Shown: positions 1 to 6,812, numbered from the stretch's first letter. The stretch: DNA of 7,053 bases from Acidobacteriaceae bacterium (GCA_003165095.1 PLSH01000049.1:16458-23510), one strand, 5' to 3'. A program made the numbers and translations. The notes: a model not told the origin generated them from the letters alone.

Positions 1-315
1 CGCGCGGCGCGGGTTTCGCCGCGATGGCTCGCTGCCGGCGTGAGCCAGGCCCAGGTCAGCGTACGCTATCCTTCCTCGCGCGGCTACGTCCTCTATCAAT
101 ATCGCCGGGAAGCGAAGACCATCACCCTCGAATACACAAGCTGCGCCGACAAGGCCGCTCTCCGCGTGCCGCTGCCAGATGGAAGCAGCATCAAGAGCGT
201 GCTCGTCAACGGAAAACCTGTTGTCCCGCGCACGGAAACAATTGAGAAGACCGAATACGCGATTGCGGAAGTGGAAGGGCGCGGCGTTCAGCTCATGCAG
301 GTGGAATTCGAGTAA
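1..315 (+). CDS. C-terminal fragment of an unidentified protein, beta-rich end
   Basis: An open frame runs in from the left edge (codon 1 at base 1) and ends at TAA 313-315, giving 104 visible residues. No start is convincing: the GTG at 40 has no ribosome binding site and the frame is open upstream of it, so this is most simply the end of a longer gene. The visible part is rich in alternating beta-strand patterns (SVRYPSSRGYVLYQY, KTITLEYT, RVPLPDG, KSVLVNGKPV) and finishes in VQLMQVEFE. The segment 'S-V-x-V-N-G-K-P-V' resembles the C-terminal beta-sandwich found in many glycoside hydrolases and other carbohydrate-active proteins, which would fit the neighbourhood, but this is a resemblance of pattern and not a family assignment. 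It converges on the regulator gene, with 42 bp between the two stop codons. Confidence 0.6.
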   Translation, partial: RAARVSPRWLAAGVSQAQVSVRYPSSRGYVLYQYRREAKTITLEYTSCADKAALRVPLPDGSSIKSVLVNGKPVVPRTETIEKTEYAIAEVEGRGVQLMQVEFE

Positions 316-357
316 GCGGGAAAAGTCGCACCGGCTCCCGCCCGAGCGCGTCGCTGT

Positions 358-1455
358 TTATGATTCGCCCAGCCGCAGTGACTCCTGGGTCACCATCCTG
401 TGCTCGGTAAAGTTATAGGGTGGCACCGCCTCCCCGCGCAGGATGCTCAGCCCCAGCGAGATCAGCCGTTCGCCGTAACTTTCAGCGGCGTGGTCCACTG
501 ACGCGATCAGGGGGCTTCCCGGCTTCTTCATCTCTTCAATGGCTTCCGCAATGCAATCCTGTCCCGCGATCGCCACGCTCTTTTCCCGCTGCATTTCGCG
601 GACTGCCTGCACCGCGCCCAGGGCCACGGTATCGTTATGCGCCGCGATCAGGATTCCCCGGTCCTTGGGATGCCGCTGCAAAAACTCCATCACCAGCTTG
701 TAGCCTTTTTCCTGGAGTCCCCTGCTGTCGATTCTCACAAAGGAATCGATCTCCAGCGCCGGCAGCAGCGAGCGGATTCCGTTGAACGCTCCGGTAGTTC
801 GATTCTGCACAAACGCGCCAGCCTGCTCCACATCGAGGCCCAGCACCCAGCCCACCTTGGATTTCCAGTTCTTGATCGCAAAGTGACCCAGCGCTTCTCC
901 CGCCGTATAGCCGATGCGGTAGTTATCCGCACCGAAATACGAGGCATGTGGATGCGGCACGTCCACTGCGATCAGAGGAATGCCGGCGGATGCGATTTTG
1001 TCGGAGATGAGCGCCGCCACTCCGTACTCGACCTGAAACTCGATTACCAGGTCGACATGTTCCTGCACGAAACGATCCGCGTTGCGTACCGCAATCTCCG
1101 GATCATAGTGGTTGTCGAGAACCAGCAGCTCAACACCGGACCGGGAGGCTGCGGTCTTCAAGCTGGTGGTCACGATCTCGGAAAAAGGCATGTCGGAAGA
1201 CTGGGCGGCGAAGCCGAAGCATTTTTTCCTCGGCTGGCTGATCAGCCGATACAATCCATCCGGCCCCTGGGCCACGTATCCCCGATGCACGCAGGTCTTC
1301 AAAAGGCGGTAGATCGTGGTCTTGGGAGCCCTGATGTTCTGGTAGATCTGTTCGAGCGACAGCGAACGCTTTTCGCGCTCGAGGAACTCAAGGATATCGA
1401 ACACCTTGGAGACGGCGGGAACCAGGTACGATTTCTCCTGCTTGACCTTACGCAT
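358..1455 (-). CDS. Chimeric transcriptional regulator: IclR-type HTH plus periplasmic-binding-protein-like sugar sensor
   Basis: A 365-residue predicted DNA-binding sugar sensor. Residues 12-71 form a winged helix of the IclR type: PAVSKVFDILEFLE, then SLSLEQIYQNIRAPKTTIYRLLKT with the probable recognition helix at 44-56, then a wing ending in GLYRL. From about residue 80 to the end it reads like a type I periplasmic binding protein of the ribose/LacI class: FSEIVTTSLKTAASRSGVELLVLD, NHYDPEIAVRNADRFV, VDLVIEF, AGIPLIAVD, FGADNYRIGYTAGEALG, ILIAAHNDTVALGAVQAV and IASVDHAAESYGERLI. There is no signal peptide, so it is cytoplasmic. It has neither a LacI hinge helix nor a recognisable IclR effector domain. 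ATG 1455 is preferred because AAAGGGAAG precedes it; ATG 1476, ATG 1482 and TTG 1491 are in frame but lack a good ribosome binding site. It lies downstream of the receptor gene on the same strand and may control it. Activator or repressor cannot be told. Confidence 0.88.
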   Translation of the reverse strand: MRKVKQEKSYLVPAVSKVFDILEFLEREKRSLSLEQIYQNIRAPKTTIYRLLKTCVHRGYVAQGPDGLYRLISQPRKKCFGFAAQSSDMPFSEIVTTSLKTAASRSGVELLVLDNHYDPEIAVRNADRFVQEHVDLVIEFQVEYGVAALISDKIASAGIPLIAVDVPHPHASYFGADNYRIGYTAGEALGHFAIKNWKSKVGWVLGLDVEQAGAFVQNRTTGAFNGIRSLLPALEIDSFVRIDSRGLQEKGYKLVMEFLQRHPKDRGILIAAHNDTVALGAVQAVREMQREKSVAIAGQDCIAEAIEEMKKPGSPLIASVDHAAESYGERLISLGLSILRGEAVPPYNFTEHRMVTQESLRLGES

Positions 1456-1539
1456 CTTCTTCCCTTTAACCCTCATCCCCATCGTTGGCAACTGATCTGC
1501 CGGTCAATATGCCGTTCTTCTTCAAAATGTTCTATGAAA

Positions 1540-1545
1540 ATTGTA
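1540..1545 (-). promoter_or_regulatory. Possible -10 box of the regulator gene
   Basis: Read on the minus strand this is TACAAT, one base from the sigma-70 -10 consensus, about 85 bp before ATG 1455. No good -35 box stands at 16-18 bp upstream, so this is weak. It sits in a locally AT-richer patch (about 1510-1545) and would give the regulator a promoter of its own, downstream of the hairpin that follows the receptor gene. Confidence 0.22.
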
Positions 1546-1655
1546 CACACCGCGGCAAGCCGGAGCCAGCGTTGCCTCCTGGGTAACCGGCGCGAAAATG
1601 TAATTGCAATCCATAGGATCCGGGCGATTCCACGCCCTGCCGCCGATCGACAGGC

Positions 1656-1679
1656 GGCGCGGCCCGCAAAGGCCGCGCC
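1656..1679 (-). terminator. GC-rich hairpin after the receptor gene, possible terminator
   Basis: GGCGCGGCC (1656-1664) and GGCCGCGCC (1671-1679) are perfect 9-bp complements around the loop CGCAAA. The element starts 28 bp after the receptor stop codon, as expected of a 3' end. No T-run follows on the minus strand, so it is not a classical intrinsic terminator; it could be a weak terminator, an mRNA 3'-end stabiliser, or a copy of a dispersed palindromic repeat. A further pair, CCCTGC (1635-1640) and GCAGGG (1684-1689), encloses it, and GCCGCC (1639-1644) with GGCGGC (1653-1658) offers a competing stem. Confidence 0.4.
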
Positions 1680-1706
1680 TCCCGCAGGGTTGAGTTTCGT
1701 TTCCGT

Positions 1707-4700
1707 TTAGAACTCGAAGCGCGCGCCCAGTTGCAGGAACCGCTTGTTGCCGGTGGTCGTAGAGAATCCAAAATTGTTGCCCTCGGCAACGTCGTTATCG
1801 ATCGAGTTCCAGTTGGTGCGGTTGAGCAGGTTGATGAAATCTCCGCGCAAGGTGAAGTTGGAGGTTTCCTTGGTAAGGAAAGGAAGCGCAAACGACTTGG
1901 CCACGCCCGCATTCACGTTGAAGTAGCCCGGATTGCGGAAGGTGTTGGCGCCCTGTTGACTGAGCACCGCCTGGGTGCCCGCTCCCGAAGGATCGGTCCA
2001 GGTTACACCGGTAAATGCTCCGGTTACAGACACCTGCTTGCGCGAGAATCCCTTTCTCTGTGCGCCGGATGAAGGCGTTGGATACGCCGGTGTGCCGGTG
2101 CCGCTGCTATCGATGCCAAGACTGTTGTCGAATGCATAGGAGGGGCCGCTCGTGTTGCCTACGCTGAAGGGCGTTCCTGTTTGGGCTACAGAGATGGTGC
2201 TGATTCTCCACCCCGATACCGCCTCGTTGAGAAGGTAGTTGTCGGTGGCGAGCTTCGGAACCTCGTAGCTGCCTCCGAAGGAGAACGAGTTGGCTACATC
2301 GATGCTCGATGGGCCATAGTAGGTCCTGGCCTGGTAAGCGGCAGGCCAGAAGGCTTTCTGACCGCCCTCGCTATCGGAATAGGTCGGAGCCCACTGCTTG
2401 GCACTTTCGTAGTTGTAGTTGGCCTGGTAGTTGAGCCCCTTGTAGCGCTGCTTGAGGGTCAGGATTAGCGCGTTGAAGTTGCTGGTGGTTCCGGCATTCT
2501 CCGTGTACAGAAGCTGGCCCCACTCGGCAGAGGGCCTTTTCGTCATTCCTGGCATCAGGTTTTCGTCGCAGTTGTCCACTCCGTTCGGACCCTGTCCGAC
2601 GCAGCCGACCACCAGGTCGTAACCATGGCTGCCGGAATAGGAAGCTCCGACAACAACGTGGTCAGGCAGCGCCTGCTCGACACCTAACGAGTAAAGGAGG
2701 AATTTCTCCGGTTTGACGTTGGGAGCAAAGCCGTTGAGGGTGACTGAGTAAATGGAAGTTTGGGCGGCATTCGAGTAGACGTTTCCGGAAGGATCCTGTC
2801 CGTAGACCGGGAACGGCATCTGCCCATCGTAATTCTGTCCCCACGGAGCGGCGGCCGTGGTGAAGTCGCCAAACGGGATTGGGGAATTCAGATTCAGACT
2901 GATGCGCGTCGGCGGTTGGGTTGGCAGGTTATTGGCAATCTGTTCAGGCGTCAGCGCGTTCTCATACAAGCCGAAGCCGCCGTGAACGGTCATCTCCCTG
3001 GCCTTGAACGGGGTATAGGCAAAGCCGACCCTGGGCTGGAAGTTCATATTCTGCGATTGCGTGAATGCATTCGGCGAAACATGCACCGTTGTATTCAGTG
3101 CCTGCTCATGGAAGTTGCTTCCGGTGCCGGGGTACAACGGCGCAAACGCACTCGAATTCGAGTAGGGTCCGGGGTTTCCGAAATTGTCGTAGCGAAGACC
3201 CGCGGTAATGGTCAGGTTGGGACGGACCTTCCAGGAATCGTCGACCCAGATGCCGTTGAACTTCGAGGTTGCGCCGTAGACCTGCGGCGAGTAGGTGCCG
3301 GTTAGCCCACTGATGGTCCAAAGGTAGGATGCGAAGTTAGCCTCGTTGCTCATCAACTGGAAGTCATCCATGAAGTTGAAGCCGAAGCCGCCGCGCGCAT
3401 AGAGCTGTTCGTTGGTTAGATAATCTTCGCGGGAGAACTGGTAGCCGCCCCGGATGGTTTGGTTGCGCCAACTGTAGCTCACGGTGTCGCGAAGGTTGTA
3501 CGTGTGCTCCAGCGTGCTGTTCGGCGCGAAGGACTCGCCGCCAAACGGGAACCAGAATGCGTAGCCATCGGTTGTGTCGAGGCCAAGCATGTTGTACGGG
3601 ATCGAGCCCGCGATGACGGGATCGGTCAATATCTGGCCGCTGATTGTTCGAACGTTTCCGACATGCAATTCATTGAGCAGCCTGGGCGAAAAAACGTGGA
3701 CCCAGTTGACCGAGCCGTACTTGTTGGTGCTGGGAGTGGTTGAACCGAGCGCCGGCCGGTCTGTCAGTTCACCCAGCGTCTGGTGGACGCGCTCGAACAT
3801 GGCATAGAGGCGGTCGCCGCCGTTGCGGAAGACCTGATCAAGGCGAGCGCTGAACTGCAGGCCGTCGAACGGTTGTGCCTGATTGAATACCTGGCCGTGG
3901 TCGTACATCACCGTGGAACAGGGCAAGGAGTAGGAGTTGCCACCCTGTGTTACCCCTGCGTTAGGACCGCTCAAGTCGCCATTCACGAAAAGCGGTATCG
4001 TACTGGTGTAAGTAGAGGCAGCGGTTGGGCATTTGGTTGACCCCAGGGCTTCCGCTGCGGTTGTCGTGGAAAAATACTTTCCGGGGGTATCGCCCGTGTC
4101 GGGGGCCAATGTCATTCCCTTGGCCATGCCTGAGTCCGGGAAGGCCGTCAGCCCCCAGGCGATGAACGCGGGATCCCAATTCTGCTGGCTCACAGCGCCC
4201 GTGCCGCCGGAACCTTGATTCTGCTTCTGGAGCGAGAAGAAAAAGAAGGTCTTATCCTTGACGATCGGTCCGCCTATCGAACCCAGAAGCTCGTCCTGAT
4301 GGAAGCTTCCTACACCGACATCGGACGGTGCGCCTGTAGGCACGCCGCCCGGGGTGATGACTGTGTTGATAACGTTATTGGCTGCAGCTATGTTCGCGCC
4401 GGCGTAGGTGTAATCCAGATCGCCATGGAACTTGTTGGCGCCGGCCTTGGTGCTGAACGAGGTCTGCAGCGATGCGGATGTGCCGTTCTCGACCGAGTAG
4501 GTTTGTGTCTGCATGGTTACCTGGTCGATCATGTCCGCGTTGGGGAACATGATGGCGGCGCCCTGGTTTACGTCATCTGAAACCGGCAGGTCGTCGATCA
4601 GGTAAAGGTTGCCGTTGATGCCCTGGCCGTTGGCCTGAAAAGGCGGAGCCCAATTCGCGGCAAAAAGCGTTGCGCCATATCCGCCGCCTGGGGGCGTATT

Positions 4701-5207
4701 CTCGACTCCGGTTACGCCCGGGGTGAGAGCAAGGATCTGCTGCACGTCGTGGCCCGCCATGGGAAGTTTGGTGACCTCTTCTGAGGCCAGCGTGATCTCA
4801 ATGCGGGTCTCTTCCGGGTTCAGAATCGGCGCCACCGTGGTTACGGTTACGTTCACCGTGCCTCCGGCAGGCACCAGCGTCACGTCCACGCCGCGCGTTT
4901 CGTCCGGCGTTACTGTGACCGAGATCGATTCGCTCTTGAATCCGGACTGCGTGGCAATCACCGTGTAATCTCCCGGCGATACCGCTTCAAAACGATAAAA
5001 GCCGGACGCATTCGCTGTCTGTTTCAAGTCGACGCCCGTGCTGGTGTTGTGGAGCGTGATGGCCACCGTGGGGATGACCGCTCCAGTCTGGTCGGTTACG
5101 GTACCTTGTACGTTGCTGCCGAACTGCGCCTGGCACGGGAGCCAAATGCAACTCAGGGCGGCAAGCACAACCCATCGGGTAATTGAGAGTGCTTTTGCTG
5201 ACATCAT
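1707..5207 (-). CDS. TonB-dependent outer-membrane receptor, Oar-like, with N-terminal carboxypeptidase regulatory-like domain
   Basis: A 1166-residue outer-membrane protein, predicted to import a compound with energy from TonB-ExbB-ExbD. Residues 1-28 are a signal peptide: a basic start, the hydrophobic stretch WVVLAALSCIWL, and likely cleavage after CQA. Residues 31-113 are a carboxypeptidase-regulatory-like beta-sandwich (VQGTVTDQTGAVIPTVAITL; SGFYRFEAVSPGDYTVIA; SGFKS). A plug domain follows at about 125-255, with LPMAGHDVQQILALTPGV and later LYLIDDLPVSDDV; STKAGANKFHGDLDYTY marks entry to the beta-barrel. The barrel fills the remainder and ends in FLQLGARFEF with a terminal Phe, as outer-membrane proteins usually do. 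Length and order match acidobacterial Oar-type receptors. Two ATGs lie in tandem (5205-5207 and 5202-5204); GGAGG at 5211-5215 is only 3 nt from the first and 6 nt from the second, so the second may be the real start. No SusD-like partner is present in the window. The substrate is unknown; neighbours suggest a carbohydrate. Confidence 0.93.
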   Translation of the reverse strand: MMSAKALSITRWVVLAALSCIWLPCQAQFGSNVQGTVTDQTGAVIPTVAITLHNTSTGVDLKQTANASGFYRFEAVSPGDYTVIATQSGFKSESISVTVTPDETRGVDVTLVPAGGTVNVTVTTVAPILNPEETRIEITLASEEVTKLPMAGHDVQQILALTPGVTGVENTPPGGGYGATLFAANWAPPFQANGQGINGNLYLIDDLPVSDDVNQGAAIMFPNADMIDQVTMQTQTYSVENGTSASLQTSFSTKAGANKFHGDLDYTYAGANIAAANNVINTVITPGGVPTGAPSDVGVGSFHQDELLGSIGGPIVKDKTFFFFSLQKQNQGSGGTGAVSQQNWDPAFIAWGLTAFPDSGMAKGMTLAPDTGDTPGKYFSTTTAAEALGSTKCPTAASTYTSTIPLFVNGDLSGPNAGVTQGGNSYSLPCSTVMYDHGQVFNQAQPFDGLQFSARLDQVFRNGGDRLYAMFERVHQTLGELTDRPALGSTTPSTNKYGSVNWVHVFSPRLLNELHVGNVRTISGQILTDPVIAGSIPYNMLGLDTTDGYAFWFPFGGESFAPNSTLEHTYNLRDTVSYSWRNQTIRGGYQFSREDYLTNEQLYARGGFGFNFMDDFQLMSNEANFASYLWTISGLTGTYSPQVYGATSKFNGIWVDDSWKVRPNLTITAGLRYDNFGNPGPYSNSSAFAPLYPGTGSNFHEQALNTTVHVSPNAFTQSQNMNFQPRVGFAYTPFKAREMTVHGGFGLYENALTPEQIANNLPTQPPTRISLNLNSPIPFGDFTTAAAPWGQNYDGQMPFPVYGQDPSGNVYSNAAQTSIYSVTLNGFAPNVKPEKFLLYSLGVEQALPDHVVVGASYSGSHGYDLVVGCVGQGPNGVDNCDENLMPGMTKRPSAEWGQLLYTENAGTTSNFNALILTLKQRYKGLNYQANYNYESAKQWAPTYSDSEGGQKAFWPAAYQARTYYGPSSIDVANSFSFGGSYEVPKLATDNYLLNEAVSGWRISTISVAQTGTPFSVGNTSGPSYAFDNSLGIDSSGTGTPAYPTPSSGAQRKGFSRKQVSVTGAFTGVTWTDPSGAGTQAVLSQQGANTFRNPGYFNVNAGVAKSFALPFLTKETSNFTLRGDFINLLNRTNWNSIDNDVAEGNNFGFSTTTGNKRFLQLGARFEF

Positions 5208-5210
5208 GGT

Positions 5211-5215
5211 CCTCC
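5211..5215 (-). promoter_or_regulatory. Ribosome binding site of the receptor gene
   Basis: GGAGG on the minus strand, in the context TTGGAGGACC before two tandem ATGs. The spacing (3 or 6 nt) favours the downstream ATG. It begins 3 nt after the 19-bp palindrome, so a hairpin there could affect ribosome access. Confidence 0.8.
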
Positions 5216-5218
5216 AAG

Positions 5219-5237
5219 AAGGCTGCCAGGCAGCCTT
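5219..5237 (-). repeat. Perfect 19-bp palindrome just upstream of the receptor ribosome binding site
   Basis: AAGGCTGCC and GGCAGCCTT are perfect 9-bp inverted arms around one central base. As RNA it would fold to a 7-bp stem with loop CCUGG, or an 8-bp stem with loop CUG, ending 3 nt before GGAGG. It may be a DNA operator (odd-centred, 19 bp) or a leader hairpin acting on translation or mRNA stability; the sequence alone does not decide. Confidence 0.6.
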
Positions 5238-5244
5238 GATTTCC

Positions 5245-5277
5245 GATTCACTAGTGGAATAATTTCACATTTGAATC
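5245..5277. promoter_or_regulatory. 33-bp nested dyad, candidate operator of the receptor gene
   Basis: Two inverted repeats share one centre at base 5261. The outer pair is GATTCA (5245-5250) and TGAATC (5272-5277). The inner pair is GTGGAAT (5254-5260) and ATTTCAC (5262-5268), with one mismatch. Overall 12 of 16 base pairs of the arms are symmetric. The inner 15-bp odd-centred core has the general shape reported for IclR-family operators. It lies 38 to 70 bp before the receptor start and downstream of the best -35-like box, a position suited to a repressor. The binding protein is not known; the chimeric regulator in this window is the obvious candidate. Confidence 0.5.
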
Positions 5278-5288
5278 ATCCCAGCGAA

Positions 5289-5318
5289 ACGCTACTCTCG
5301 GATCGCAACCGATGTCAA
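5289..5318 (-). promoter_or_regulatory. Possible sigma-70 promoter of the receptor gene
   Basis: The minus strand carries a perfect -35 hexamer TTGACA (5318-5313). At 18 bp spacing comes TAGCGT (5294-5289), a poor -10 match of three bases in six. Transcription would start near 5282, leaving a leader of about 75 nt that contains the 33-bp dyad and the 19-bp palindrome. The weak -10 suggests either a regulated promoter or a chance -35 match. Confidence 0.3.
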
Positions 5319-5385
5319 GCGAAAATTACGGCCCAGTGAAACTTCTCAGCCGGCGTCTGATTGTCTCTTGATCCAATAGAGATTA

Positions 5386-5415
5386 AATTATTTATTTTCA
5401 TATATATAAATAATT
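5386..5415. repeat. AT-only 10-bp inverted repeat in the divergent intergenic region
   Basis: AATTATTTAT (5386-5395) and ATAAATAATT (5406-5415) are perfect inverted arms around the 10-base spacer TTTCATATAT. It is almost pure A+T and stands out from the GC-rich surroundings. It may be a protein-binding site, an easily melted promoter core or a nucleoid-protein site; its function is not determined. Confidence 0.5.
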
Positions 5416-5787
5416 CTACCCACGCAGAAAATACCCTTGCTGGTGGTCGAAAACGAGGCCTTTCGGGATGCATTCAACCCCAGAGTGACCCGAATTTCAA
5501 TACGCGTTTTCATTGCTATTCTTGAATTTATTTCAATTGTGAATAAGGTGGTGAATTCCACAGGTGAACATTTTAGGGTCCATGAAACCGAGCTTCGTCT
5601 CAATATCTCCCGCAAAAACTCCATCAGCCGGCGTCATCGTGCGCCGCTTTTCTTGCAGTGAAGGCCCATTCGGCAGGCGGCAACAAGACAGGCTCTTTTG
5701 CGCGTCGCCGGGCCACCTGATCTCGGGGTTTACATCGGTCTGATGGTCGTGGTAGCGTGGCTAGGCCACTATATGTCACAACGCAAG

Positions 5788-5792
5788 GGAGG
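5788..5792 (+). promoter_or_regulatory. Ribosome binding site that sets the kinase start
   Basis: GGAGG within AAGGGAGGG lies 9 nt before the GTG at 5802. The frame is also open from an upstream GTG at 5757, but no comparable site precedes that codon. This supports the shorter product. Confidence 0.6.
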
Positions 5793-5801
5793 GCCCGCTT
5801 C

Positions 5802-6791
5802 GTGGACCATGCCACTACCCGCCTGTTCGCCGGCGTCGATGTTGGCGGCACCAAGATCGCGGCCGTGATTGCAGACGCCCGCGGCGACCTTGTGGCCCAG
5901 GGAACCATTCCGACTCAAGCCCAGGGTGGCCCCGCCCAGGCCGTGGAGAGAACCAGCCGCCTGCTCCACGATCTGTGCAGCAGCCATTCCGTAAACATTC
6001 TCGCCATTGGCATCGGATTGCCGGGGCTGGTCGATCCCGAAACCGGCACAATTGTCCTGCTTCCCAATCTGCCCCGGCAATGGTGGGGTTTTGCCTTCGC
6101 CGAGGCGTTTGCCGCACATACTCAAATTCCCGCCTTCCTGCTCAACGATGCGCGCATGGCGGCTCTCGGGGAATACACCTTCGGCGGCAACCGCGGCGCA
6201 CGGGACATGTTGTTCGTCACCGTCGGAACCGGCATTGGCGGAGGCCTGATTCTGGATGGCAAGTTGCGCCTGGGAGCCTTTGGCGCAGCCGGCGAACTCG
6301 GCCACCAAACCATTCTTCCCGATGGGGCGGCCTGTGGATGCGGTAGCCGCGGATGCCTGGAGACGCTGGTCAGCGGGCCGGCTTTGGCCGCGGCCGGAAG
6401 AGCGCTGCTGCGGGACGGCCACGCGCCCCGGCTGAGCGAACTGGTCAATGGCGATCCAGACAAAGTCACCGCAACCCAGATGGCGATTGCCGCCGAAAGC
6501 GGTGACACGGCGGTCGGCGCCGCAATCCGCCAGGCAGCGGAATACCTGGGCGTAGGAGTGGCCAATGCGGTAACCATCACCGCGGTCCGCGACGTGGTGA
6601 TTGGCGGCGGCCTATCCATATTAGGGGACTTGCTCCTCGAGCCGGTTCGCAGCGTCATCCTGGAGCGCGTCCGGATGTTTCCATCGCACACCGTAAACGT
6701 AAGCTGTTCCACCCTGGGAGAAAAATGCGGCGCCCTCGGCGGAGTTGCGCTCGCCATCGAGCAATACAACTTGGCAACATGCAAAGCCTGA
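5802..6791 (+). CDS. ROK-family sugar kinase
   Basis: A 329-residue cytoplasmic kinase expected to use ATP to phosphorylate a free sugar, glucokinase-like in type. Motifs in order: the phosphate-binding loop GVDVGGTKI (11-19); GIGLPGLVDPETG (70-82); the catalytic Asp in LLNDARMAALGE (Asp116); VTVGTGIGGGLI (139-150); and the ROK zinc site, His168 in GAAGELGH plus CGCGSRGCLE (178-187) with Cys178, Cys180 and Cys185. The C-terminal lobe has VVIGGGLS. There is no N-terminal helix-turn-helix, so it is a kinase and not a ROK repressor. Arg118 stands where many ROK kinases have Asn (NDAN), a possible specificity difference. The start is placed at GTG 5802, since GGAGG precedes it; GTG 5757 would add 15 residues with no family resemblance. 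It is followed after 21 bp by the aldolase gene, probably in one operon. The sugar cannot be named. Confidence 0.93.
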   Translation: MDHATTRLFAGVDVGGTKIAAVIADARGDLVAQGTIPTQAQGGPAQAVERTSRLLHDLCSSHSVNILAIGIGLPGLVDPETGTIVLLPNLPRQWWGFAFAEAFAAHTQIPAFLLNDARMAALGEYTFGGNRGARDMLFVTVGTGIGGGLILDGKLRLGAFGAAGELGHQTILPDGAACGCGSRGCLETLVSGPALAAAGRALLRDGHAPRLSELVNGDPDKVTATQMAIAAESGDTAVGAAIRQAAEYLGVGVANAVTITAVRDVVIGGGLSILGDLLLEPVRSVILERVRMFPSHTVNVSCSTLGEKCGALGGVALAIEQYNLATCKA

Positions 6792-6801
6792 CCCTGACAC
6801 T

Positions 6802-6805
6802 GGAG
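6802..6805 (+). promoter_or_regulatory. Ribosome binding site of the aldolase gene
   Basis: GGAG lies 7 nt before ATG 6813, within the 21-bp gap after the kinase stop. It fixes the start and indicates independent translation initiation inside a shared transcript. Confidence 0.65.
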
Positions 6806-6812
6806 ATGATTC

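Larger units (their letters stand above)
5208..5801. other. Divergent intergenic region with AT-rich core
   Basis: This gap of about 590 bp separates the receptor (leftward) from the kinase-aldolase unit (rightward). The part next to the receptor holds its ribosome binding site, the 19-bp palindrome, the 33-bp dyad and a -35-like box. From about 5370 to 5580 the base composition turns strongly AT-rich compared with the flanking genes, and contains the 30-bp AT inverted repeat and three GTGAA words. The part from about 5580 to 5785 returns to higher GC and shows nothing I can name. Two overlapping open frames of 74-78 codons on opposite strands have no ribosome binding site or recognisable motif and are taken as chance. 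No convincing promoter for the kinase gene was identified. Confidence 0.6.

Noticed and set aside
316..341. Inverted repeat GCGGGA / TCCCGC between the two convergent genes as a bidirectional terminator
   Set aside because: The stem is only 6 bp with a 14-nt loop and no T-run on either side. It could be chance in GC-rich sequence.
1519..1537. TTCA...TGAA inverted repeat upstream of the regulator gene as a copy of the receptor operator
   Set aside because: Only the outer TTCA/TGAA pairs and one inner position are symmetric, and the similarity to the 33-bp dyad is weak, so an autoregulatory site is not supported.
637..1710. Long plus-strand open frame of 357 codons opposite the regulator gene
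   Set aside because: It lies antisense to a gene with clear domain motifs, runs into the receptor's 3' end, has no ribosome binding site or family resemblance, and is explained by the codon bias of the real gene.
5388..5661. Two overlapping small open frames on opposite strands in the intergenic region (minus 5388-5624, plus 5437-5661)
   Set aside because: Neither has a convincing ribosome binding site or a recognisable motif, and both lie in the AT-rich intergenic stretch. I found no sign that they are remnants of a known gene.
5802..6791. ROK protein as a transcriptional repressor (NagC/Mlc type)
   Set aside because: The protein starts directly with the phosphate-binding loop and has no N-terminal helix-turn-helix; the catalytic Asp is kept.
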